Position numbers and translations under genes: made by a program
Origin: Kiloniella sp. EL199
GTDB lineage: Bacteria; Pseudomonadota; Alphaproteobacteria; Kiloniellales; Kiloniellaceae
Reading direction: 5' to 3'
Assembly (NCBI RefSeq): GCF_900313065.1
Contig: NZ_OMPU01000011.1
Location: 124,001-188,000, forward strand
DNA length: 64,000 nt
Notes under the pieces: model-generated
What the model saw: the letters and a program-made list of their open reading frames with translations, nothing else
The model's database searches: none
Told to the model about the DNA's origin: nothing
Part shown: one piece after another, positions 51,702 to 61,499 of the stretch
How the letters are laid out: each line of letters opens with the position of its first letter
How positions within the stretch are numbered: position 1 is the stretch's first letter

Positions 51702-53486
51702 ATGCAAAACGAAGATCAACGTAATATTCTTCTTGCTGTCGTCTTGTCCGCCGTCATTCTTTTTGGCTGGACCTTTGCGCAAGAATACTTCTTCCCTCCA
51801 AGCCCGGAACAGATTGCTGCAAGACAAGCAGCGCAACAGCAACAGTCACAAACAAACCTTGCTTCTGACAGTTCCATCCCTGAAGTTCCTGGCGGGACGG
51901 ATAACCTTCTCAAACTCATCGAAGGCCGCCCCAGAGAAGAAGCTTTGGCCGATGCAACGCGGATAACAATTGACACACCAACCGTTGAGGGCAGTATCTC
52001 TCTTACAGGTGGTCGAATTGATGATCTGGTTCTCAAGAACTATCAAACAAGTCTTGAAGAAGGCAGCCCAAACGTTGTGCTTCTCTCTCCTGCTCAGACC
52101 AAGAATCCTTATTACGCGGATTTTGGATGGATTTCTTCTGACAGAAGGCTTGCTGTTCCCGATAATAAAACCATTTGGAACACAATAGATACAAATCTGA
52201 CGCCAGAAAATCCTGTCACTCTGACATGGAATAATGATTCTGGCCTGAAGTTCGAGCGCGAGCTGTCTATAGATGATGGCTATATGATCAGCATCAAGCA
52301 ACGCGTTATGAATACGTCTGGGGAGCAGGTTGATTTAGCCCCCTATAGCCTTGTTTCTCGTACAAACACCCCAGAAACACTAGGGTACTACATTCTGCAT
52401 GAAGGTCCGATCGGCGTACTTGGTGGCAGCTTGACCGAAGTTGATTATTCAGACTTGAAAGAAGATGGCAACGTTGCGCTTCCAAGCACTGGCGGATGGC
52501 TTGGTATCACAGATAAATACTGGCTGACTGCTCTGATCCCGGATCAGAATAAAGAAGTCAGCACACGTTTTATCTATAGCGGTAAAAACGGCCCTGATCG
52601 GTACCAAACTGACTATTTCTATAACGTAGAAGCCGTTCCTGCAGGCGGTACACTCGAATTCAGCAGTAACCTCTTTGCCGGTGCGAAAGAAGTTCCCCTG
52701 ATCGACCAGTATACTGATAACCTAGGTATTCAGGATCTTGATCTTGCGGTGGATTTTGGTTGGTTCTACTACATTACCAAACCTTTCTTCTATGCTCTTC
52801 ACTGGTTGACTGGAATTGTCGGTAATGTTGGTCTCTCAATCATGGCCCTGACCGTTATCATCAAGCTTTTCCTCTTCCCCTTGGCAAACAAATCGTATGT
52901 TTCCATGGCCAAGATGCGTAAGCTACAGCCCAAATTGGTAACACTACGCGAAAAATTTGGTGATGATCGTCAGAAACTTAATCAGGAAATGATGACCCTC
53001 TATAAACAAGAGAAGGTCAACCCGATGGCAGGTTGTCTGCCTATCATTATCCAGATCCCGATATTCTTCTCTCTCTACAAAGTTCTTTTTGTAACCCTAG
53101 AAATGCGTCAGGCACCTTTCTATGGCTGGATTCATGATCTATCCGTGCCGGATCCAACCTCTTTGGTGAATGGTTTTGGTCTCTTCCCGTGGGGAATTCC
53201 AGAAGCAGATACACTGATCGCCTTCCTGAATATTGGTATCTGGCCTGTGCTGATGGGTATTTCCATGTTCTTGCAACAGCAATTGAATCCACAGCCAACA
53301 GATCCTGTACAGGCGAAAGTATTCCTGTTCATGCCGTTGTTCTTCACTTTCCTTCTTGGAACATTCCCGGCTGGACTTGTGATTTACTGGACATGGAACA
53401 ACCTGCTTTCCATTATTCAGCAAGCTGTAATTATGAAAAAAGCTGGCGTTCCTTTAGGACGAGCAGCCGCAGAAACCAAAAGCTAA
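51702..53486 (+). CDS. yidC: membrane protein insertase YidC
   Basis: YidC inserts and folds inner-membrane proteins. From ATG 51702 (MQNEDQRNILLAVVLSAVIL) the 594 residues comprise an N-terminal helix, a large periplasmic beta-sandwich (about 60-355) and the conserved five-helix insertase core. The core has YFYNV, KPFFYALHWL, GNVGLSIMALTVIIKLFLFPLANKSY, MKKLQPKL-like KMRKLQPKLVTLREKFG, the KVNPMAGCLPIIIQIPIFFSLYKV segment and FLLGTFPAGLVIYWTWNNLLSIIQQ near the C-terminus. The frame extends back to 51666 but that overlaps yidD. A strong terminator follows. Confidence 0.97.
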   Translation: MQNEDQRNILLAVVLSAVILFGWTFAQEYFFPPSPEQIAARQAAQQQQSQTNLASDSSIPEVPGGTDNLLKLIEGRPREEALADATRITIDTPTVEGSISLTGGRIDDLVLKNYQTSLEEGSPNVVLLSPAQTKNPYYADFGWISSDRRLAVPDNKTIWNTIDTNLTPENPVTLTWNNDSGLKFERELSIDDGYMISIKQRVMNTSGEQVDLAPYSLVSRTNTPETLGYYILHEGPIGVLGGSLTEVDYSDLKEDGNVALPSTGGWLGITDKYWLTALIPDQNKEVSTRFIYSGKNGPDRYQTDYFYNVEAVPAGGTLEFSSNLFAGAKEVPLIDQYTDNLGIQDLDLAVDFGWFYYITKPFFYALHWLTGIVGNVGLSIMALTVIIKLFLFPLANKSYVSMAKMRKLQPKLVTLREKFGDDRQKLNQEMMTLYKQEKVNPMAGCLPIIIQIPIFFSLYKVLFVTLEMRQAPFYGWIHDLSVPDPTSLVNGFGLFPWGIPEADTLIAFLNIGIWPVLMGISMFLQQQLNPQPTDPVQAKVFLFMPLFFTFLLGTFPAGLVIYWTWNNLLSIIQQAVIMKKAGVPLGRAAAETKS

Positions 53487-53510
53487 TCAACGTTTCTGTA
53501 CAACACTTTC

Positions 53511-53542
53511 AAAAGGCCCTGACACAGATGTCAGGGCCTTTT
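53511..53542 (+). terminator. Rho-independent terminator after yidC
   Basis: AAAAGGCCCTGACA (53511-53524) pairs perfectly over 14 bp with TGTCAGGGCCTTTT (53529-53542) around the tetraloop CAGA, 24 bp after the yidC stop. A textbook intrinsic terminator. Confidence 0.93.
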
Positions 53543-53647
53543 GCGTTAATCCTTGCTGAAAGCCGGAACAAAGACTATTCATCATCCCGCTCTCAAATGT
53601 AATAGTATAAAATACCGAACTGAGATGCAGGGTCAAAGGAGAGAAAA

Positions 53648-54328
53648 ATGACTGACGATATTCAAGATTCCGGCATCCACTTCGACAATCCCGAAGATGA
53701 TCCGGCAATGCTGGAAGCTGGTCGATTACTTTTCACAAAACCCTGTGACTTTATTCTCGGTGCAACAAAAGATGAGCATATCGGGAATTATGGCTTGCCA
53801 GAAATAGCCTTTGCCGGGCGATCCAACGTGGGAAAATCAAGCCTGGTAAACGCGTTGACAGGAAGAAAGACGCTGGCACGCACGTCAAACACACCGGGCC
53901 GAACCCGCCAGCTGAACTTCTTTGATCTTGGACAAAAGCTGATGCTGGTTGATCTTCCGGGATACGGTTATGCACAGGCGTCAAAATCTGATATCGCCTA
54001 TTGGACAGACTTGACACGCAATTACTTACGCGGACGCGCAGAGTTAAAGCGCATTTTGCTTTTGATCGATTCACGTCACGGAGCAAAAGACAGTGATCGC
54101 CAAATTATGGACGAGCTGGATACCTGCGCAGTTTCCTATCAGGTCGTCATGACCAAAACCGACAAAATCAAACCAACTCCGCTTGCGGAAGTAGAGAAAA
54201 AACTTGCAGCAGAACTTGCCAAGCGCCCCGCAGCGCATCCACAAATAATGAAAACATCATCCGCAAAATCACTTGGCATTGCAGAGTTAAGAGCAAGTAT
54301 CGCTGCTCTGACACAACAAAGCGGATAA
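53648..54328 (+). CDS. yihA: ribosome biogenesis GTP-binding protein YihA/YsxC (EngB)
   Basis: EngB is an essential small GTPase for 50S subunit assembly. The 226 residues have G1 GRSNVGKSSLVNAL (near residue 57), G2 TSNTPGRTRQLNFF, G3 DLPGYGYA, G4 TKTDKI and G5 SSAKSLGI. The ribosome-binding site AAGGAGAG is seven bases before the ATG. It lies between yidC and argB, the standard alphaproteobacterial order. Confidence 0.96.
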   Translation: MTDDIQDSGIHFDNPEDDPAMLEAGRLLFTKPCDFILGATKDEHIGNYGLPEIAFAGRSNVGKSSLVNALTGRKTLARTSNTPGRTRQLNFFDLGQKLMLVDLPGYGYAQASKSDIAYWTDLTRNYLRGRAELKRILLLIDSRHGAKDSDRQIMDELDTCAVSYQVVMTKTDKIKPTPLAEVEKKLAAELAKRPAAHPQIMKTSSAKSLGIAELRASIAALTQQSG

Positions 54329-54433
54329 AGCTCCATGTTTTCAGTCGAGAAATATTTCGCTATAAGCAGTTAATACAGAACCTATCAAGCACCTTATTCC
54401 ACAGACAAAATAACGAATTAAAAGGTCACCACG

Positions 54434-55342
54434 ATGACAAGCAAACATGCCAAGGACCCTAGAAAGTGGCTCAGAACAGCCCAGACAATTTCAGAGGCCT
54501 TGCCATTTATGCGACGTTATTCCGGCAAGAAAGTTGTCATCAAGTACGGTGGGCATGCCATGGGAGATGCAGACCTTGCAGATAAATTCGCCCACGACAT
54601 TGTTCTGTTAAAACAAGTTGGGATAAGCCCCATTGTTGTACATGGTGGTGGTCCGCAAATTGGTGAAATGCTGAAAAGACTTGCCGTAAATAGCGAATTT
54701 ATTGATGGCTTGCGGGTAACAGATGCCGAGACCGTTGAAATTGTCGAGATGGTTCTATCCGGTAAAATCAATAAAAGCATTACGGCTGCAATTAACAAAG
54801 CCGGTGGCACGGCTGTTGGTGTTTCCGGGAAAGACGGAAGCCTTATTAAGGCACGAAAACTTCAGCGTACGGTTAAAGATCAGGATTCAAATATAGAAAA
54901 AGTTCTTGATCTCGGCTTTGTTGGCGAGCCGGAAGAAATTAATCCCGACTTCCTGCTTGAGCTCGATAAATCTGGTATGATTCCTGTTATTGCTCCAATT
55001 GGCTATGGACCAAATGGCGAAACATATAACATTAACGCCGACACAGCTGCAGGGGCCATTGCCGCAGCCGTCGGCGCCTCACGTTTGTTGTTAATGACCG
55101 ATGTTGCCGGTGTTCTTGATAAACAGGGAACCCTGATTTCAGAGCTCACCATTCCAAAGGCAGAAGAATTGACACAGGACGGAACAATTAGTGGCGGCAT
55201 GATTCCAAAGCTTGAAACCTGTCTGGAAAGCGTTCGTGGCGGTGTTGATGCCTCCGTTATTCTGGACGGACGTGTTGCTCATTCCATGCTGTTGGAAATC
55301 TTTACCGATTGCGGGATCGGTACAATGATCAAAAAAGCCTGA
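54434..55342 (+). CDS. argB: acetylglutamate kinase
   Basis: ArgB phosphorylates N-acetylglutamate in arginine synthesis. The 302 residues of the amino-acid-kinase fold show [14 protein letters not shown] (residues about 28-41), [54 protein letters not shown] and [14 protein letters not shown]. It is followed convergently by the DUF2336 gene. argH of the same pathway is at 12.2 kb. Confidence 0.97.
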   Translation: MTSKHAKDPRKWLRTAQTISEALPFMRRYSGKKVVIKYGGHAMGDADLADKFAHDIVLLKQVGISPIVVHGGGPQIGEMLKRLAVNSEFIDGLRVTDAETVEIVEMVLSGKINKSITAAINKAGGTAVGVSGKDGSLIKARKLQRTVKDQDSNIEKVLDLGFVGEPEEINPDFLLELDKSGMIPVIAPIGYGPNGETYNINADTAAGAIAAAVGASRLLLMTDVAGVLDKQGTLISELTIPKAEELTQDGTISGGMIPKLETCLESVRGGVDASVILDGRVAHSMLLEIFTDCGIGTMIKKA

Positions 55343-55411
55343 GATCATAAGAATAAAACCTCAACTTTTTGCGAAAATAAAATACCTGACAGGAAAACCT
55401 GAACTGATGAG

Positions 55412-56692
55412 TTACTCTGCATCATCGATATAAAGGGTGACTTGCCAGTCCAGTTCTTTGTCAGAAATTGGAACATCACCGTTTTCGTCGACTTTGATGG
55501 ATTGTTGTGGAGGAATACCAGCTAATCGTAGCTGGACAATATTGGCCAACTCCATCGAAAATCCAGCCTTCCAGACCAAAGCAACAACCGTTTTTGCTGC
55601 TCTGGAGAGGATCATCCTGCGTGCGACAAGCGGTGGCAAATCAGCTACTTTGGCAAGGGCATGGATCGCAAACTCACGGTCACCACAGTGCAGTCTTGTC
55701 GTAATGCGATCTTCAGTCAGCTTTCCCGACTTGTGTAATTTTGCAACCTCGGCCTCTATAGCTTTTTCATCTTCATCACTGATATTTTCTTCAAGAACGT
55801 TATCTACTTCCATTCGTTTGCGAACTTCCAAACCAATTGCCGTAGAGACTTCCGGATCCAGATCGGGTCGATCCAACAGATTCTCCAAAAGATTTTCAGC
55901 TACAAATCCCGCCAGACGTTTAAGTGATAAGGGTGAAAGCTTTGGCCGTTTCACAAGGGGCTTGTGCCAAACCTCAATTCCTGGCGCCTGTTCAACCAAC
56001 TGATCCAGTGTTTCTTCGCGAATTTGAGCAGATTGATTATCCAACATAGACGCAATGGCGTCATGATCTTTTGTCTCGACAATTGCATCGGTGATTCTCT
56101 CGCCAAGATTTGATCGGCGGGATATCGCTTTTAACCTCGATCCACGAACGCCATCCCAAATTATTTTCAGCAGATCTTCGTCTGTTAAAATCGGGGAAGA
56201 CTGAAGCACAGGGGATGCCACGCTATCAAGATCATCAGACGCGAGCCTGCGCACGATAGACACAGGTATCGTATCCAGCTCCTTAACAGCTTCTGAAATA
56301 ACTGCCCGGATCTTATCCTGTTGATCCTCAACAAGGATTTCGAGTGTTTTAATAACGAAATCATGTGCTTTTCGTTGTGTTTTTTGGTCTAGTTCAGGCG
56401 CCAGCTTACTAATTTTCTCGGCCAGTTCCATTCGAACCTGACCATCTTTATCCTTTGCGAGTAACAGATCAGCCTGCTTTGGTGTCAATGCATTGGAAGC
56501 AATTGCCTGACGAACATTAGCATCACCATCATCAGCTAAATAGTAAAGAATTTCAGGTTGAATATCCTGACGGCTCGCCAAAGATAACCTGACATTATTA
56601 TCCTTACTCTCTGCCATTTTCTTGGCATCTTCGTACGCTAACGCTGGTTGCATTCCTTCACCACCCTTTGAAGAATCGGTTGGCTTTGTCAT
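55412..56692 (-). CDS. DUF2336 family protein (HEAT-like helical repeats)
   Basis: The 426-residue alpha-helical protein belongs to the DUF2336 family, with HEAT-like repeats in the N-terminal half (NVRLSLASRQDIQPEILYYLADDGDANVRQAIASN, VRMELAEKISKLAPEL). The function is unknown, although family members are frequent near signalling and chemotaxis genes in alphaproteobacteria. Its ATG overlaps the stop of the upstream GGDEF gene by four bases (ATGA), so the two are translationally coupled and likely work together. Confidence 0.87.
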   Translation of the reverse strand: MTKPTDSSKGGEGMQPALAYEDAKKMAESKDNNVRLSLASRQDIQPEILYYLADDGDANVRQAIASNALTPKQADLLLAKDKDGQVRMELAEKISKLAPELDQKTQRKAHDFVIKTLEILVEDQQDKIRAVISEAVKELDTIPVSIVRRLASDDLDSVASPVLQSSPILTDEDLLKIIWDGVRGSRLKAISRRSNLGERITDAIVETKDHDAIASMLDNQSAQIREETLDQLVEQAPGIEVWHKPLVKRPKLSPLSLKRLAGFVAENLLENLLDRPDLDPEVSTAIGLEVRKRMEVDNVLEENISDEDEKAIEAEVAKLHKSGKLTEDRITTRLHCGDREFAIHALAKVADLPPLVARRMILSRAAKTVVALVWKAGFSMELANIVQLRLAGIPPQQSIKVDENGDVPISDKELDWQVTLYIDDAE

Positions 56693-58392
56693 GAGCCAAC
56701 CTCATCAATTTTTTCACTAACAATATAAACACCATTTTTACCGGATCGTTTCACCCGATACATCGCTTCATCCGCATGTATTAACAGATCAGCCAAATCC
56801 AATTCTTCCCGCGCGGTAAAAAGATAACCACCAACAGAAGCGCTTAAGGACCAATCAGGATCGTCATCTCTGGAAAAGGCCGGAATAAGAGCTTCCAGAA
56901 GATCTTGTGCCTTTCCTGTCGCCTCACTTTCTGGAACCGCTGGCAAAAATAAAACAAATTCATCCCCACCCAAACGGGAAATCCAGTCGTTGCGTCTTGT
57001 CTTGCTTTTTAGAACTTCGGCAAAATCCTTGAGAACCTTATCGCCTTCCTGATGACCATAAGCATCATTTACATACTTGAAATTATCCAGATCAAGATAG
57101 AGCAATAAATGTGTTCTTTCGTCGCCAGCATTATCAGCGATAAAACCATCAAGGAGATGTTCAAAGTGCCGGCGGTTTAAAAGCCCCGTCAGCGGATCTG
57201 TACTGGAAAGCGCCTGAAGCTCTTTGTGATGACCAAATTGCTGTAGCGAGATACCAATCTGAACCTGAATTCGTTCAAGCAGTTCGCCTTCACCAGGAGA
57301 CCAGGAAACCCGACCTCCTTTGCGCCACAAACAAATCGATCCATTCACCTGATCTCTGAATTTGGTACTGACGGCAACCAAAACACCGTCCGAACTGGTT
57401 TCCTGATAAACAGTTTCCCCCATTTCCAACGCGGCTTGTACCCGGGCGATAGCATCCAGCTGTAAAGCTTCTCCTTCTTCCGCAACAGGCTGCCAGATAT
57501 CGCCATCGAAATGGCTTATCATAACGGCATCAACCGGCAGGGCAGGAATAAGACAAGATGCGACAGATACCAGCATTTTCATGGGTACCATTTCACTGCG
57601 CGCAATCTCTAGAATTCGATTATAAACCCGCTCACGATGGATTTCATTTGCCTGCAGTAATTCATCATGCCGCAGCTTTGTAATATCCCGGCAGAATCCA
57701 CGATTTCCATGCCAGGTTTCATAATCTCCCCAAAGCGGCATGGAGGTAACAAGTAAACAACGCTCATCACCAAAACTGTCTTTCACCCATATCTCTTCTT
57801 CCTCGCAGGGAACTTTGCAGGAAAAAGGATTGGTCATGATTGATGATGGATCAGCAAACAAATTAATTGCATCTGACCCTGCTAATTCAGCAGCCGAGAA
57901 TCCGACCCCTCCTTCCGGAGTAATAAAGCTGATTTTACCATCTCGATCCGTTTCCCAGGCAAAATCACACGCGGCTTCCAAAAGATCACGATAACGTTGT
58001 CTCGATTCAATAAGCGCGGCACGAAGATTTCGTTCAAGGGAAATATTACGACCGAGCAAAAGCGCCGACGCTCCATCTGCCCACGGTAATAGAGCGAGAT
58101 CAAACGCCCCCAGAACGCGACTTGCCTCGTCCTGCCCTTCGCGTACAAGTAAAGGGTTAACCTGCGCTGCGCGACCACTCAGCGCGGATTGCAGTGCATC
58201 ATGATACTCTTCTGATCCACCACGCTCAATAAAAGTGCACAGTAAATCGGCTTGCTCATTCGCACTGGAAACAGTCCCATTTCTATCAACAAAGAGTACA
58301 GCCCCAGGAAAGTCTGAAAAGGGCCCGCCAGGAATTGTAACACCCCATTGTTCCTTATCGGTTTTATTCGGCAAATTACCACTCTTGTTCAT
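56689..58392 (-). CDS. PAS-GAF-GGDEF diguanylate cyclase
   Basis: The 567-residue sensor has a first PAS-like segment (about residues 20-125), a PAS domain (about 130-240, FAWETDRDGKISFITPEGG; GFCRDIT), a GAF-like domain (about 250-395) and a C-terminal GGDEF domain. The domain has STDPLTGLLNRRHFE, LYLDLDNFKYVND and an intact GGDEF at 475-479, preceded by the RxxD inhibitory site (RRND), so it should synthesise c-di-GMP with product inhibition. There is no membrane segment. ATG 58392 is preferred over TTG 58449. It is the first gene of an operon with DUF2336, preceded by a CtrA-type site. Confidence 0.92.
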   Translation of the reverse strand: MNKSGNLPNKTDKEQWGVTIPGGPFSDFPGAVLFVDRNGTVSSANEQADLLCTFIERGGSEEYHDALQSALSGRAAQVNPLLVREGQDEASRVLGAFDLALLPWADGASALLLGRNISLERNLRAALIESRQRYRDLLEAACDFAWETDRDGKISFITPEGGVGFSAAELAGSDAINLFADPSSIMTNPFSCKVPCEEEEIWVKDSFGDERCLLVTSMPLWGDYETWHGNRGFCRDITKLRHDELLQANEIHRERVYNRILEIARSEMVPMKMLVSVASCLIPALPVDAVMISHFDGDIWQPVAEEGEALQLDAIARVQAALEMGETVYQETSSDGVLVAVSTKFRDQVNGSICLWRKGGRVSWSPGEGELLERIQVQIGISLQQFGHHKELQALSSTDPLTGLLNRRHFEHLLDGFIADNAGDERTHLLLYLDLDNFKYVNDAYGHQEGDKVLKDFAEVLKSKTRRNDWISRLGGDEFVLFLPAVPESEATGKAQDLLEALIPAFSRDDDPDWSLSASVGGYLFTAREELDLADLLIHADEAMYRVKRSGKNGVYIVSEKIDEVGS

Positions 58393-58464
58393 GTTATATT
58401 TTTTCTCGTGATGCTTTCTCAGCAGCTCACAAAAGTCATTATTGTCCAAGTCTAAATCACCACA

Positions 58465-58480
58465 GTTAACACCGACTTAA
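58465..58480 (-). promoter_or_regulatory. CtrA-type binding site upstream of the GGDEF-DUF2336 operon
   Basis: The minus strand reads TTAAGTCGGTGTTAAC, an exact TTAA-N7-TTAAC match. It lies 73-88 bp before the preferred start codon (58392). Motif-based call. Confidence 0.55.
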
Positions 58481-58598
58481 ACTTCCAATTTTGTAAAATT
58501 TAAATATGCAAATGCGATTCTTTCTTGGCTAATAGCAAAAATCTTACTAGGCATTCTCTATTGGAAAGTGAAACATTTGACAGTTTGGAAGTAACAAA

Positions 58599-59270
58599 AT
58601 GGCAAGTTTAGACGACAGAGATGTTTGGCTATTTGATCTCGACAATACACTCTACCCCGCTTCGTCCAATTTGTTCGGACAAATCGAGAAACGTATGGGA
58701 AGTTTCATACAGAAATTTTTGGATCTTGATCCTGTTGAAGCTAAAAAAATTCAAAAAGATTACTTTCATCGATATGGGACAACGCTCAAAGGTCTTATGG
58801 TCAATCACGATTTGGCTCCTGACTGCTATCTGAATTACGTACACGATATCGACTTTGGCGTGATTTCCCCCAACAAAGCTCTCAGCGAAGCTCTTGCCAA
58901 TTTACCCGGTAGAAAGCTTATCTTCACAAATGCATCCAACATCCATGCTGCAAACGTGATGGATCGTTTGGGTGTTCGCCATCATTTTGAGAATATTTAT
59001 GACATTGCCGATGCTGACTATATTCCAAAGCCAGCACAGTTTCCCTATGACGATATCATCAAAAAACATGGCATAGATCCAAAGCGTTCAGTATTTTTCG
59101 AAGATTCCGCCAAGAATCTGAAACCTGCTGCCGAGATGGGCATGACGACCGTCTGGATTAAAACAGATATTGACTGGGCATCGGTTGGGGCTACGGATGA
59201 AGAAGGTAAAGTTGCAGATTTCATTCATCACCACACTGATGATCTCGTTAAATGGTTGAATGCTTTATAA
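58599..59270 (+). CDS. pyrimidine 5'-nucleotidase, HAD family
   Basis: The 223-residue HAD hydrolase has motif I LFDLDNTLYPAS (residues 11-22), motif II FTNASNIHA, motif III KPAQFPYDDI and motif IV FFEDSAKNLKPAAEMG. This is the SDT1/PHM8-like pyrimidine nucleotidase pattern that dephosphorylates nucleotide monophosphates. Located between argB and dapD as in many alphaproteobacteria. The ATG at 58599 is followed by MASLDDRDVW. Confidence 0.9.
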   Translation: MASLDDRDVWLFDLDNTLYPASSNLFGQIEKRMGSFIQKFLDLDPVEAKKIQKDYFHRYGTTLKGLMVNHDLAPDCYLNYVHDIDFGVISPNKALSEALANLPGRKLIFTNASNIHAANVMDRLGVRHHFENIYDIADADYIPKPAQFPYDDIIKKHGIDPKRSVFFEDSAKNLKPAAEMGMTTVWIKTDIDWASVGATDEEGKVADFIHHHTDDLVKWLNAL

Positions 59271-59472
59271 AAATTGAAAAAATCATTCTCAACGAATGCG
59301 ATAGAAACAGTTGAAGTATCGCACCTTTAGTCGGCCGATTAAGTGGCTGAATCGTATAACATCCGCTTCAGGGCCTGTAAGCGTTTGACAAGGGAATAAG
59401 CTCTGCCGCATTGTCCCCTCCAAAGCCGTGAGGGCTCAATCCTATAATTAATCGACGATGGGACATATCAAT

Positions 59473-60315
59473 ATGAACGCTGATATCCAGAATACCATTG
59501 AAAGTGCCTGGGAAAACAGAGACCAGATAACCGCCGCAACAACAGGTGAAGTTCGTGAAGCTGTAGATGAAGCTCTTATGCTTATGGATTCAGGCCAACG
59601 TCGTGTCGCTGAAAAAGGCCCCGACGGCTGGATTGTTAATCAATGGCTGAAAAAAGCTGTCCTGTTATCATTCCGCCTCAACGACATGTCCCTTATTGCG
59701 GGAGGGCCGGGCGAATCAACAAACTGGTGGGATAAAGTTCCTTCTAAATTTGAAGGCTGGTCTGGCGAGCAATTTGCCTCTGCAGGTTTCCGTGCCGTTC
59801 CCGGCAGTATCGTACGCCGTTCGGCTTATATTGCCCCAGGTGCTGTCCTGATGCCTAGCTTTGTCAATCTTGGTGCCTATGTTGATAGCGGTACCATGGT
59901 TGACACATGGGCAACTGTTGGTTCTTGTGCTCAAATTGGAAAGAATGTTCACCTATCCGGTGGGACAGGTATCGGCGGCGTTTTGGAACCTCTACAGGCT
60001 GGCCCGGTCATTATTGAGGATAACTGCTTCATTGGCGCCCGTGCCGAAGTTGCCGAAGGTGTTATTGTCGAAGAAGGTTCCGTCCTCTCCATGGGCGTTT
60101 ACATCGGGGCATCCACCAAAATTATTGACCGCGAAACCGGTGAAATTTTCATGGGTCGCGTTCCCGCCTATTCTGTGGTTGTTTCCGGTACACTTCCTGG
60201 CAAACCTCTTGCGGATGGAACACCAGGACCAAATCTTTACTGTGCTGTTATTGTTAAGCGTGTTGATGAGCGCACGCGTTCAAAAACATCCATCAACGAT
60301 CTCTTGCGCGACTAA
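59473..60315 (+). CDS. dapD: 2,3,4,5-tetrahydropyridine-2,6-dicarboxylate N-succinyltransferase
   Basis: DapD succinylates tetrahydrodipicolinate in the succinylase branch to diaminopimelate and lysine. The 280 residues form an N-terminal helical domain and a left-handed beta-helix of hexapeptide repeats ([55 protein letters not shown]). ATG 59473 ([13 protein letters not shown]) fits the family start; ATG 59458 would add five residues. dapE follows 20 bp after the stop. Confidence 0.96.
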   Translation: MNADIQNTIESAWENRDQITAATTGEVREAVDEALMLMDSGQRRVAEKGPDGWIVNQWLKKAVLLSFRLNDMSLIAGGPGESTNWWDKVPSKFEGWSGEQFASAGFRAVPGSIVRRSAYIAPGAVLMPSFVNLGAYVDSGTMVDTWATVGSCAQIGKNVHLSGGTGIGGVLEPLQAGPVIIEDNCFIGARAEVAEGVIVEEGSVLSMGVYIGASTKIIDRETGEIFMGRVPAYSVVVSGTLPGKPLADGTPGPNLYCAVIVKRVDERTRSKTSINDLLRD

Positions 60316-60335
60316 CCCGACCGGAGCGAAAATCA

Positions 60336-61499
60336 ATGACTGTCGAGAACCCTGCCTCTGCCCTTGAAGTCAGTCAGGCACTGATCCAATGTCCCTCTGT
60401 TACGCCAGAGGAAGGCGGGGCTCTCGATCTCATGGAATCACTTTTAAAACCGCTTGGGTTTGAATGCTACCGTCTTCCCTTTAGCTGTGAGGAAACCTAC
60501 GGCGTTGATAACCTCTATGCCCGCTTGGGAAAGAGTGGGCCTGTATTTGGTTACGGAGGGCATACCGATGTGGTCCCTGTCGGAGATGAAAACGCCTGGA
60601 GTGTTGATCCCTTTGGCGGAACCGTGGTTAACGAGAAACTGATTGGACGCGGTACAGTTGATATGAAGGGCTCAATTGGGGCCTATGTCGCAGCATTAAC
60701 CCGCTTTTTGAACTCTCCTGACGGTCAGAATCTGAATGGTTCGCTGAACCTGATCATTACAGGAGACGAAGAAGGTCTTGGCCTGAACGGTACCCGCAAA
60801 GTTCTCGACTGGATGACTGACAAAGGCGAAAAGATGGATGTCTGTCTTGTCGGTGAACCAACCAGCAATGATGTTCTCGGCGATATGGTCAAAATTGGTC
60901 GCCGTGGATCGATGAACTTCGCACTGACTGTTCGCGGCATTCAAGGACATACAGCCTATCCGCAACTGGCCAGCAACCCGCTGCACCCCACGATAAACAT
61001 GCTGCACAATTTATTGCAAGAGCCCTTGGATAGTGGCACAGAACACTTCCCACCTTCCAGCCTTCAGCTAACAAGTGTTGATGTGGGAAATCCTGCAACA
61101 AACGTTATTCCGTCAGAAATCACTGCCAATTTTAACGTGCGCTTTAATGATCTCTACACCTCGCAAAAAGTCGAAACCTGGGTAAGGGAACGTCTTCACA
61201 GGGCAGATTTTGACTACGATCTGAAAATTCGCGTGTCTGGAGAATCCTTTTTATGTCCGCCAGGTCCACTCAGCGATCTAATCGACAATTCCATACTGGA
61301 TGTTACTGGCGTAAAAACCGAACTGGGCACATCCGGCGGAACATCAGATGCACGATTTATAAAAGATTATGCGACAGTTGCTGAATTTGGCCTCTTGAAC
61401 GATACTGCCCACAAAGTGGATGAGCACTGTACAGTCAAGGAACTGGAAGATTTATCCAAAATCTATGAAACGATGCTACGAGGATATTTCAAAGCGTGA
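60336..61499 (+). CDS. dapE: succinyl-diaminopimelate desuccinylase
   Basis: DapE removes succinate from N-succinyl-diaminopimelate using two zinc ions. The 387 residues of the M20 peptidase family have GYGGHTDVVPVGD (first zinc His), GRGTVDMKGSIGAY, ITGDEEGLGLNGT with catalytic Glu pair, VGEPTSND, the dimerisation domain GHTAYPQLASNP and the C-terminal TSGGTSDARFI. CGGAGCG precedes the ATG. Its stop overlaps the GTG of the next gene. Confidence 0.96.
   Translation: MTVENPASALEVSQALIQCPSVTPEEGGALDLMESLLKPLGFECYRLPFSCEETYGVDNLYARLGKSGPVFGYGGHTDVVPVGDENAWSVDPFGGTVVNEKLIGRGTVDMKGSIGAYVAALTRFLNSPDGQNLNGSLNLIITGDEEGLGLNGTRKVLDWMTDKGEKMDVCLVGEPTSNDVLGDMVKIGRRGSMNFALTVRGIQGHTAYPQLASNPLHPTINMLHNLLQEPLDSGTEHFPPSSLQLTSVDVGNPATNVIPSEITANFNVRFNDLYTSQKVETWVRERLHRADFDYDLKIRVSGESFLCPPGPLSDLIDNSILDVTGVKTELGTSGGTSDARFIKDYATVAEFGLLNDTAHKVDEHCTVKELEDLSKIYETMLRGYFKA

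Noticed and set aside
59443-59448. TATAAT as -10 of a dapD promoter
   Set aside because: The hexamer is perfect but no acceptable -35 lies 16-18 bp upstream, and the implied leader is very short; left unannotated.
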